Below are positions 1 through 6,045 of a DNA stretch of 26,019 nucleotides, in pieces. Below the pieces are notes generated by a model that ran no database searches, was not told the origin of the DNA, and saw nothing but the letters and a program-made list of their open reading frames with translations. The first letter of the stretch is position 1. The number at the start of each line of letters is the position of its first letter. The translations under genes and the position numbers were made by a program. Origin of the DNA: HGM04593 sp045634085 (GTDB lineage Bacteria; Bacteroidota; Bacteroidia; Bacteroidales; Bacteroidaceae). Location: the NCBI GenBank assembly GCA_045634085.1, contig JAZQZM010000097.1:1-26019 (forward strand), in the 5' to 3' direction.

Positions 1-36
1 AAATTTAAAGGTTAACAATTCATTCCTTACACCCTT

Positions 37-64
37 TAGACGCAACAACTCCCGAACGGTTACA
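37..64 (-). promoter_or_regulatory. Leftward ECF-type promoter (divergent twin)
   Basis: Read on the minus strand this is TGTAACC (64..58), a 15-nt spacer, then CGTCTA (42..37). These are the same two boxes at the same spacing as the plus-strand promoter at 91..118. CGTC-type -10 boxes are typical of ECF sigma factors. It would drive a gene lying left of the window; the only ATG soon after it in the window (23..21) meets a stop after three codons, so the target start is off-window. The identity of the recognising sigma (the one encoded at 127) is inferred. Confidence 0.6.
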
Positions 65-90
65 TTTTTCTTCTATTTTTTTGGGAATTT

Positions 91-118
91 TGTAACCGGA
101 ACGCCTTTTCTGCGTCTA
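91..118 (+). promoter_or_regulatory. ECF-type promoter of the sigma factor operon
   Basis: TGTAACC (91..97), a 15-nt spacer and CGTCTA (113..118). The match to the inverted copy at 37..64 in both boxes and in spacing makes chance unlikely. The -10-like box ends 8 nt before the ATG at 127, so transcription would begin at or within a base or two of the start codon, giving a leaderless or near-leaderless message. Autoregulation by the encoded sigma factor is an inference from position and from the usual behaviour of ECF operons. Confidence 0.65.
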
Positions 119-126
119 TTAGATAG

Positions 127-675
127 ATGAAGCACGACGACATACATATAATAAAGGAGGTTCTCGGCGGAAAAAGCGAACAGTTTGAGCATATCCTCAA
201 CAGATACAGCGGGCAGGTATTCAACCTCATTGCCCATATTGTCCCGTGCAAGGAAGATGCAGAGGAACTGACACAGGATGTATTCATCAAGGTGTTCCGG
301 CTACTATCCACATTCAAGGAAGAGAGCAGTTTCTCGACCTGGATATACCGCATCGCAACCAATACCGCACTCTCGGCCGCACGCAAGAAAAAACACGCCA
401 CTATCAATATAGAAGACAATGCACACGGCGACATCCCCGATGAACTGCTGGATGAAGCACTGGACAACGACAGCGAAGAGCAACTGCAAAGACTGTCCGA
501 GGCCATAGACAGACTGAATGCCGAAGAGCGGGCTCTCATAACCCTCTATTACATGAATGAACGGCCTATTGAAGAAGTGGCCACAATCATGGGACTGACC
601 CAAAGCAACGTAAAGACAAAGCTGTACCGCACAAGAAAAAAGTTATACCTCTTACTTAATGACAGGAAATTATGA
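127..675 (+). CDS. ECF-family RNA polymerase sigma factor
   Basis: Directs RNA polymerase to a dedicated promoter set, usually in response to an envelope or stress signal. The 182-residue product has the standard two-domain ECF layout. Region 2 lies at about residues 22-88, with DAEELTQDVFIKVF (region 2.2) and FSTWIYRIATNTALSAARKKK (2.3-2.4). Region 4 lies at about 125-175, with LNAEERALITLYYMNE followed by the helix-turn-helix IEEVATIMGLTQSNVKTKLYR. The acidic linker between them (about 95-120) is normal for the family. The ATG at 127 is the only start that fits family length, and it sits 8 nt after a likely ECF -10 box. The next gene starts inside its stop codon (ATGA), so the two are co-translated. 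The signal it responds to is not visible. Confidence 0.93.
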   Translation: MKHDDIHIIKEVLGGKSEQFEHILNRYSGQVFNLIAHIVPCKEDAEELTQDVFIKVFRLLSTFKEESSFSTWIYRIATNTALSAARKKKHATINIEDNAHGDIPDELLDEALDNDSEEQLQRLSEAIDRLNAEERALITLYYMNERPIEEVATIMGLTQSNVKTKLYRTRKKLYLLLNDRKL

Positions 676-1061
676 AACAGGATAGAAAAGACAGCGGATT
701 AAAAAAGGCACTGCACTCAAAGCACAGTGCCCTACCCTCGAATTTCACATTCCGTACAATGCAGAAGATTGAGGAAGATATACGCGCAAGAGAAAAGAGA
801 GCAGAGAAACAGATGTTCTACTCCATTGTTGCCGTATCGGCAACCCTGTCTGCCGTTCTTGGGATTATTGTGGATAATTTCTACGGAGAAGAGCTGAAAA
901 GGATGTTCTCAAGCGTTGCAGACACATTCCTGAAACTTGATATATTTGCATCGCCCTACATACTCTTTGCAATAATACTAATTCTCCTCATCCTGTTCGA
1001 CCATTGGATGAGAAGCAGCTATTACAAACGACATAAAGGTCAGGAGGATTCATCAAGCTAA
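672..1061 (+). CDS. Small two-helix membrane protein, candidate anti-sigma factor
   Basis: A 129-residue protein of no family I can name with certainty. Residues 1-46 are a highly charged, probably cytoplasmic segment containing LPSNFTFRTMQKIEED, followed by a hydrophobic helix at about 48-67, a short exported loop, a second helix at about 95-112, and a basic tail. The start codon overlaps the sigma factor stop (ATGA), the usual arrangement for a sigma and its membrane-bound inhibitor. I infer an anti-sigma role from that linkage and topology; no zinc-binding HxxxCxxC anti-sigma motif is present, so it is not a classical ZAS-type inhibitor. The 3' end overlaps the convergent menA stop by 9 bp. 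Confidence 0.75.
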   Translation: MKQDRKDSGLKKALHSKHSALPSNFTFRTMQKIEEDIRAREKRAEKQMFYSIVAVSATLSAVLGIIVDNFYGEELKRMFSSVADTFLKLDIFASPYILFAIILILLILFDHWMRSSYYKRHKGQEDSSS

Positions 1062-1928
1062 GAGAGAGCACAAGATAAACATCAGGGCAAACAAGAAGAG
1101 GTTAACAGCCGTCCTGCCCAGCAGTGGATTCAGTGCAGCACCCTTAGAACGTACTATAGCCAGCCATGTGGCCACATGCAGCACAATGTATATGCACGGG
1201 ACTGCCATTGCCCATAACGGCAACCTCACCCACACAGGATACATTATTGCCATTGCCACAAAACCAGACAGCAGATATACCACGCCCATAACCTTGCGAC
1301 CAAAGAGCACCACCGTAGTACGCTTGCCCACAGCCGCATCGTCCTCCATATCCCTATAATTGTTCACCACCAGCACATTGGCTGCAAGCAGACCTGTTGC
1401 AACCGATGCCGGCAAAGCAATCCCCAGACACTCCCACGAACCGGTCTGTAGGTAACAGGTAACAGTGACAGGCACAATACCGAAGAACAGCACAACCGCT
1501 ACATCGCCCAGTCCGTGATGCGAGAGTGGATAAGGCCCCGCGCTGTATGCCAATGCAGCCACAACCACAAGTGCACACACAAGCAGAAGCCACCAAGGAC
1601 CGAACAGAGTCATCATGCAGCCCACAACAGCTGCCGCAGAAAGCGTAACGAACGTGGCACTTTTCATCGCCTTGGGCGAAATCTCACCCTCGGTCACGCC
1701 GCGGCGGAAACCCTCACGTCCCTTCCTGTCGACACCGTTCTCAAAATCATAGTACTCATTACCGAAATTCGAGGATATCTGCGCAAGCACAGCAAACAGC
1801 ATACACACCACAGCCGGCACCGCACTGAACGAGCCTATCATTATGGCACATGCAGTTCCCGCAATCACACCCGCCACACTCACAGGCAATGTCCTGAGCC
1901 TCATGGCCTCAATCCAACATCTTAACAT
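1053..1928 (-). CDS. menA: 1,4-dihydroxy-2-naphthoate polyprenyltransferase (MenA)
   Basis: Transfers the polyprenyl chain to 1,4-dihydroxy-2-naphthoate, making demethylmenaquinone in the inner membrane. The product is a polytopic UbiA-superfamily protein of 291 residues. It has the first prenyl-diphosphate/Mg site NFGNEYYDFENGVD (about 54-67) and the second site NNYRDMEDDAAVGKRTT, both in the MenA rather than UbiA form. The N-terminus WIEAMRLRTLPVS is the usual MenA opening. I chose the ATG at 1928; an in-frame TTG at 1946 would add six residues, but the AGAGGG inside that stretch is better placed as a ribosome-binding sequence for the ATG. The gene follows the BASS-family transporter by 28 bp and is probably in its operon. 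Confidence 0.92.
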   Translation of the reverse strand: MLRCWIEAMRLRTLPVSVAGVIAGTACAIMIGSFSAVPAVVCMLFAVLAQISSNFGNEYYDFENGVDRKGREGFRRGVTEGEISPKAMKSATFVTLSAAAVVGCMMTLFGPWWLLLVCALVVVAALAYSAGPYPLSHHGLGDVAVVLFFGIVPVTVTCYLQTGSWECLGIALPASVATGLLAANVLVVNNYRDMEDDAAVGKRTTVVLFGRKVMGVVYLLSGFVAMAIMYPVWVRLPLWAMAVPCIYIVLHVATWLAIVRSKGAALNPLLGRTAVNLFLFALMFILCSLLA

Positions 1929-1956
1929 AGGCAAAATCCCTCTCAAAGAGTAAGTA

Positions 1957-2814
1957 TCATTTATTCTTCACTCTTATACAATATACATATATGAGCAGAA
2001 TTACATTCATCAGAAGCGCATATATGATGGCGGGCAACGCCATCCTGCCATCATTGAAGATGAACGGTGACGAAGCAATGGCAATGGCCTGAGCCGCGTT
2101 CTGCATACCCACCTCAATGACAATGGTGCGCCTCGCCCGCGCGTCCGAACCCGCCACACGCGACAGCAGCGAGCTGCATGCCATGGCCAATAGAATCAGC
2201 AGCGCCGCCGACACGCCAAGAACAGCAAAATTATCCACAATCTCCAGCCTGTACTGCAGGAAGAAGACGAATGCCAGCGTCATGAGGGCAGGGAAAGCCA
2301 CCTTGCCGAGTACCTTGCTCACCTTAGTGGCTGCAACAGGAAAAAAGTGTTTGAACAGACTACCCGCAAGCAACGGCACAAACAGCAGCACAATATTCTG
2401 GACAATGAGCTTGCCGATGGGCAGGTTCACCTCAACCCCCGACATGTCGGAAACGAAGAGTGACACATACTCCATAATCAGGGGCAGAGTAAAGAGAGTT
2501 ATGATGCTACTGAGTGCTGTAAGCGTCACCGACAGGGCCACGTCACCCTTTGCAAGCATAGAGAAGACGTTCGATGAACTTCCTCCCGGACAACATGCGA
2601 CAAGCACAAGACCCATGAAGTACACCGGAGGCAACTTCAACACCCAAGCCACACCAAAAGCAATAATAGGCAGCAGGAGCACCTGCCCCGCCATTCCAAC
2701 CACCACTGCCTTAGGGTTTCTCGCCACCCCGGCAAAAGCCTTCCTGTCAAGGTCGATGCCCAGAAGGAACATCAACACAATGAGAATAGGCATCACAATC
2801 CATATCGTATTCAT
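1957..2814 (-). CDS. Bile acid:sodium symporter (BASS) family transporter
   Basis: A 285-residue, highly hydrophobic protein with eight to ten predicted membrane helices. It carries the BASS signature around PGGSSSNVFSMLAKGDVALS followed by a TxLSSIITLFTLP segment, which forms the sodium-site crossover region in this fold. Family members couple sodium to uptake of bile acids, pantoate, 2-keto acids or other organic anions; the substrate here cannot be told from sequence. The ATG at 2814 gives the usual short N-terminus MNTIWIVMPILIVLMFLLG. A TTG at 2835 in the same frame would add seven residues with no homology value. It lies 28 bp upstream of menA on the same strand, so the pair is probably co-transcribed, though a joint function is not obvious. 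Confidence 0.85.
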   Translation of the reverse strand: MNTIWIVMPILIVLMFLLGIDLDRKAFAGVARNPKAVVVGMAGQVLLLPIIAFGVAWVLKLPPVYFMGLVLVACCPGGSSSNVFSMLAKGDVALSVTLTALSSIITLFTLPLIMEYVSLFVSDMSGVEVNLPIGKLIVQNIVLLFVPLLAGSLFKHFFPVAATKVSKVLGKVAFPALMTLAFVFFLQYRLEIVDNFAVLGVSAALLILLAMACSSLLSRVAGSDARARRTIVIEVGMQNAAQAIAIASSPFIFNDGRMALPAIIYALLMNVILLIYVYCIRVKNK

Positions 2815-2856
2815 CGGCAATATTTTAAACCACAAAATAAATATTTTGCCGCTTCA

Positions 2857-2876
2857 ATTGCAAACGATATTGCAAT
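2857..2876. promoter_or_regulatory. Operator-like palindrome upstream of the transporter gene
   Basis: ATTGCAA, a 6-nt spacer, then TTGCAAT: two perfect 7-bp inverted arms about 43-62 bp upstream of the transporter ATG. It has the size and symmetry of a dimeric repressor or activator site. No regulator gene is adjacent, so the binding protein is unknown, and an AT-rich region can produce such a repeat by chance. Confidence 0.3.
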
Positions 2877-2913
2877 AAATGAGGATACACTAATGGAAAG
2901 AGCACCGACAAAG

Positions 2914-2950
2914 ACAAACAAAAAAGCCTCTCAGCATAACTGAAAGGCTT
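2914..2950 (-). terminator. Intrinsic terminator of tRNA-Asp
   Basis: On the minus strand, AAGCCTTTCAG and CTGAGAGGCTT form an 11-bp stem (one G-U pair) around a TTATG loop, followed by TTTTTGTTTG. It begins 4 nt after the mature tRNA 3' end, so it most likely ends the tRNA transcript and separates it from the transporter-menA operon. Confidence 0.85.
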
Positions 2951-2954
2951 TTTG

Positions 2955-3028
2955 CGGTGCGTACGGGACTCGAACCCGTGACCCCATGCGTGACAGGCAT
3001 GTATTCTAACCAACTGAACTAACGCACC
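2955..3028 (-). tRNA. tRNA-Asp (anticodon GTC)
   Basis: A complete 74-nt cloverleaf on the minus strand. The acceptor stem is GGTGCGT/ACGCACC, the D stem GTTC/GAAT, the anticodon stem CATGC/GCATG around loop CTGTCAC (anticodon GTC), and the T stem ACGGG/CCCGT around TTCGAGT. The discriminator base is G, as expected for tRNA-Asp. CCA is not encoded. It has its own promoter upstream and a terminator downstream. Confidence 0.97.
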
Positions 3029-3072
3029 AATATTTCAAAGTTTTCTGCTTTGTTCGTGTCTCAAAGCGAGTG

Positions 3073-3103
3073 CAAAGGTAGGGCTTTTTTTTGAACCTGC
3101 AAA
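3073..3103 (-). promoter_or_regulatory. Bacteroidota housekeeping promoter of tRNA-Asp
   Basis: Minus strand TTTG (3103..3100), 19-nt spacer, TACCTTTG (3080..3073). This is an exact match to the -33 TTTG and -7 TAnnTTTG consensus of the Bacteroidota primary sigma factor. The -7 box lies about 45 nt upstream of the mature tRNA 5' end. Confidence 0.85.
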
Positions 3104-3167
3104 CATTTTGCGCTTTTTTTTCGCTAAAAATGCAAAATTTCTTCATTTTTCGCCCAAAACGGAGTTT

Positions 3168-3692
3168 TTAGAGCATTTTTTGCATGATAACGACATCGCA
3201 AAAGCCCTCTTTCGTGCGCATCCACTCCTTAAGAACCACCGTGCATACGAAGCCTGTTTTCTCAAAAAGTCTTATGCTTGCGTCATTCCACGCAGGCACA
3301 TAGGCATAAAGCTGATGAAGATGCAGCCTCTCATGGGCATAACTGCACAACAGCTGCAGGGCGCGCGATGCAATTCCCTTCTCGCGGTATACCCCCAACA
3401 GACCAATACACACCTCGGCACGACCGTTAATGGGGTCATAATCGGCAAGGTCGACCATTCCGACACACTCGCCGCCCGAGAGCTCAATCACAAACCTTGC
3501 CTGACGTTCGGTCATAAGGTCCTGACGGCTCTGTTCAAGATAGGCACGCAGCGTGTAGCGCGAATAGGGCAACGTAGCATTACCCGCACTCCACAGCGTG
3601 GTATCATTCTCCATTGCATACATAAGCTCCAAGTCCTCGGGCTCGGGCGCACGCAGTGTCATTGTATCATCCTTAAGCCAGCAATTATTCAT
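3168..3692 (-). CDS. GNAT-family N-acetyltransferase (RimJ/RimL type)
   Basis: Transfers an acetyl group from acetyl-CoA to an amine; the acceptor is unknown. The 174-residue protein opens with MTLRAPEPEDLELMY, the usual start of the RimJ/RimL (Acetyltransf_3) group, and has the acetyl-CoA pyrophosphate loop in the segment VYREKGIASRALQLLCSYAH, followed by the conserved NDASIRLFEKTGF near the end. The ATG at 3692 overlaps the 3' end of the glycosyltransferase gene by 8 bp, which supports it over the in-frame GTG at 3713. As the last gene of the recR operon it could modify a protein N-terminus or a sugar; the glycosyltransferase neighbour makes a sugar possible but does not show it. Confidence 0.88.
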   Translation of the reverse strand: MNNCWLKDDTMTLRAPEPEDLELMYAMENDTTLWSAGNATLPYSRYTLRAYLEQSRQDLMTERQARFVIELSGGECVGMVDLADYDPINGRAEVCIGLLGVYREKGIASRALQLLCSYAHERLHLHQLYAYVPAWNDASIRLFEKTGFVCTVVLKEWMRTKEGFCDVVIMQKML

Positions 3693-4878
3693 GGTCAATA
3701 CAGTGTACGGCACTTTCAGTTATCAATACCCCGGTCTTTGCCGAATATGTTCCCAATTTCAGGCGCTTGCCACCGTCGCGCGAAAGAAGCTCAAGCACCT
3801 TGGCATACGGATATGCATCGGTATCATACACAACCGTGTCATACCCCTCAAGGTCAATACCCTCACTCAAGTGCCCCGCCGGCAGCGTAGCCTCATCACC
3901 TATTACACTTGCATGCCTGCAAACCGGATATTTCTCCTTCAGCAACTCCATCACCTGCTTTGCCACACACTCCCGGGCAATGACAAGACAGTTCTGCGGC
4001 AGGAACGCACTGCTCTTTTCATGCCTGTGACGGAACTGGTTGCCCGCATAGGCAAGCATGGCACGTCCCCAGATGGCAAGTGTGATTGGCAGGCTTAACA
4101 GCAGCGAATAGTGCGAATAGTGCTTGTTGAAGAAAAGCTGCATTGCACGATAGAAAGTATGCACATAGCGATACGAGTTCTTTACAGTACTCTCGCCCTT
4201 GTAGTGAAGCATGCGGTGAGGCAAGAAGTAGTTCCTGTAACCGCTTTTGAGAATCCTGTACGAAAGGTCGATATCCTCGCCATACATAAAGAAATCCTCA
4301 TCGAGCAAGCCAGCCTTGTCGAGTGCACTGCGTCGCAGGAACATGAAAGCCCCCGACATTATCTCTATCGGGTTCACCTCGTTCTCATTGAGATACCTCA
4401 TATAATAGCGTCCAAAAGTGCGCGACCTTGGCATCATGGCCGCCAGGCCGGACATCTTGCAGAACGCCACAAAAGGCGTAGGCAGTCCGCGTCTCGATTC
4501 AAGGGCAAACGTGCCATCCACATGCAGCATGTATGCTCCGCAACCTCCCGCATCGGGGTGGCTGTCCATGAAACTTATGAATTCGCCGAAACAGTTCTCT
4601 GCAACAATGGTATCGGGGTTCAACAGGAGCACATACTCACCCTTGCTCTGCCTTATCGCAAGATTGTTGGCGCGTGCAAATCCAAGGTTCTCCTCACTCG
4701 CAATGAGATTGACAGCAGGAAAGCGTTCCATTATATAATCAACCGAGCCGTCACACGAGGCGTTGTCGACCACAAACACCTCGACATCATGCCCCGCCGC
4801 AGCCTTCTCCACCGAACGGAGACACTGCTCAAGGAAATACTTCACCTTGTAGTTGACTATTACAACTGTCAGTTTCAT
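3685..4878 (-). CDS. Family 2 glycosyltransferase (rhamnosyltransferase-like)
   Basis: Adds a sugar from a nucleotide-sugar donor to a surface glycan or lipid-linked acceptor. The GT-A domain (about residues 1-250) begins MKLTVVIVNYKVKYFLEQCL and includes FVVDNASCDGS (nucleotide site), ENLGFARANN, LLLNPDT (metal-binding DxD position) and GEDIDLSYR (catalytic-base region), a pattern typical of WbbL-like rhamnosyltransferases. A hydrophobic stretch around 257-270 may lie on the membrane. The last 100 or so residues are an extra alpha/beta segment not present in minimal GT2 enzymes. I start at the ATG at 4878, where family similarity begins; an ATG three codons upstream (4887) is equally possible. 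The gene lies 18 bp downstream of the small membrane protein gene and overlaps the acetyltransferase gene by 8 bp. Confidence 0.88.
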   Translation of the reverse strand: MKLTVVIVNYKVKYFLEQCLRSVEKAAAGHDVEVFVVDNASCDGSVDYIMERFPAVNLIASEENLGFARANNLAIRQSKGEYVLLLNPDTIVAENCFGEFISFMDSHPDAGGCGAYMLHVDGTFALESRRGLPTPFVAFCKMSGLAAMMPRSRTFGRYYMRYLNENEVNPIEIMSGAFMFLRRSALDKAGLLDEDFFMYGEDIDLSYRILKSGYRNYFLPHRMLHYKGESTVKNSYRYVHTFYRAMQLFFNKHYSHYSLLLSLPITLAIWGRAMLAYAGNQFRHRHEKSSAFLPQNCLVIARECVAKQVMELLKEKYPVCRHASVIGDEATLPAGHLSEGIDLEGYDTVVYDTDAYPYAKVLELLSRDGGKRLKLGTYSAKTGVLITESAVHCIDHE

Positions 4879-4896
4879 GCCACGCATCCGTTTGTT

Positions 4897-5358
4897 TTAC
4901 TTTCCGGTACCGTTATTCTTCTCAAGATACTCCTCAAGCACATTCCTGGTAGGGAAACTGTATACGAGAGAACACAAGGCCAGCAGACCACAATAGAACG
5001 AACCGTCATAGTCCAACCCGTAATACACAAAGAGATTGAGCAGCAGCGCAATGAAGAGCAGGAATATCCTCTGCATGCTCTTCTTTGCAAACAGTTTCAG
5101 AAACTCCTCCTCACCAAGACCGGAAGCCTTCCCAAGCGAACTGGAGAACCCCTTTATCGCAAGCGGCACAAAAAGCACAGTAAGCATTATGGTAACAACC
5201 TCTATTACATAAACACCGCTAGTGGGGACAACAGCCACGAGTGCACTCTTTGCAAGCACCCCCGTCTCGAATGCGGCAATCACCAACAGCGCCGCCAACA
5301 GCGAGAACACAAAGTTTATTCTCAACGATTTCAATATCTCTTTCCTGTTCATTTTCAT
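4897..5358 (-). CDS. Four-helix membrane protein of unknown function
   Basis: A 153-residue integral membrane protein; I do not recognise the family. Hydrophobic helices are at about 14-35, 40-68, 94-112 and 117-132, with a charged loop (FSSSLGKASGLGEEEFLKLFAKK) between the second and third and a charged C-terminal tail EEYLEKNNG. The ATG shares its bases with the recR stop (ATGA), so translation is coupled to recR, and the glycosyltransferase gene follows closely. The position suggests it could help the glycosyltransferase at the membrane, but nothing in the sequence proves this. Confidence 0.8.
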   Translation of the reverse strand: MKMNRKEILKSLRINFVFSLLAALLVIAAFETGVLAKSALVAVVPTSGVYVIEVVTIMLTVLFVPLAIKGFSSSLGKASGLGEEEFLKLFAKKSMQRIFLLFIALLLNLFVYYGLDYDGSFYCGLLALCSLVYSFPTRNVLEEYLEKNNGTGK

Positions 5359-5975
5359 ATAGTTTTACCGGTAAACGGTGTCCTGTTCTTTATTGAACTA
5401 CCAAGCGTAATCTCATCGGCATACCCCAGCTCATCGCCCACGGATATACCCCTCGCAATCACCGACAGTTTTACATCATACTGCTGCAACTTGCGGTAGA
5501 TGTAGAAGTTAGTGGTATCGCCCTCCATCGTCGAGCTCAACGCAAGAATAACCTCCTTGACCTCACCGCCTGCCACGCGGTTTATAAGGCTCTCTATCTG
5601 CAGGTCGCCCGGCGACACACCGTCCATTGGCGAGATGACACCTCCAAGCACATGGTACACGCCACGGTACTGCATGGTATTCTCTACAGCCATCACATCC
5701 TGTATATTCTCCACAACACATATCGTACTGTGGTCGCGCATGGGATTGGCACATATGGGACAGATATCAGTATCCGAAATACTGTGACACTCGCTACAGT
5801 ATTTCGCTTCGCGTTTGAGGGTAATCATCGCGTCTGAAAAGCCTGCGACCTCGGCCTCACTCTTGCGCAGCAGGTGCAGAACAAGCCTGGTAGCGGTCTT
5901 ACGTCCGATACCGGGCAGTTTGGTAAACTCCTTTACGGCACGTTCCAAAAGTGCTGAAGGGTACTCCTGATTCAT
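5355..5975 (-). CDS. recR: Recombination mediator protein RecR
   Basis: RecR works with RecO (and RecF) to load RecA at gapped or stalled DNA. The 206-residue protein has all the family parts in order: a helix-hairpin-helix at about 10-30 (FTKLPGIGRKTATRLVLHLL), a C4 zinc finger at about 59-75 (CSECHSISDTDICPIC), and a Toprim domain from about 85 on with CVVENIQDVMAVE and the HVLGGVISPMDG segment. The C-terminal GDELGYADEITLGSSIKNRTPF is also typical. Length and start (ATG at 5975) match the family. It is the first gene of a four-gene minus-strand operon and has a good promoter at 6000-6031. Confidence 0.97.
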   Translation of the reverse strand: MNQEYPSALLERAVKEFTKLPGIGRKTATRLVLHLLRKSEAEVAGFSDAMITLKREAKYCSECHSISDTDICPICANPMRDHSTICVVENIQDVMAVENTMQYRGVYHVLGGVISPMDGVSPGDLQIESLINRVAGGEVKEVILALSSTMEGDTTNFYIYRKLQQYDVKLSVIARGISVGDELGYADEITLGSSIKNRTPFTGKTI

Positions 5976-5999
5976 TATCTGTAATCTCTTTTAGTAGCG

Positions 6000-6031
6000 C
6001 GAAGATAGTCAAAAAAACGCCACCATGCAAA
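6000..6031 (-). promoter_or_regulatory. Promoter of the recR operon (TAnnTTCG variant)
   Basis: Minus strand TTTG (6031..6028), 20-nt spacer, TATCTTCG (6007..6000). The -33 box is exact; the -7 box has C in place of the third T of TAnnTTTG. It lies 25 nt upstream of the recR ATG and only about 15 bp after the stop of the hydrolase gene, with no hairpin between, so some read-through from the hydrolase gene is possible. Confidence 0.7.
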
Positions 6032-6045
6032 TGAACACTCCCGTG

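Noticed and set aside
3693..3713. GTG-based extension of the GNAT enzyme
   Set aside because: The ATG at 3692 gives the typical family start and a short overlap with the upstream gene.
4111..5499. 462-codon open frame on the plus strand opposite the GT2, membrane protein and recR genes
   Set aside because: No recognisable domain, no promoter, and it runs antisense to three well-supported genes.
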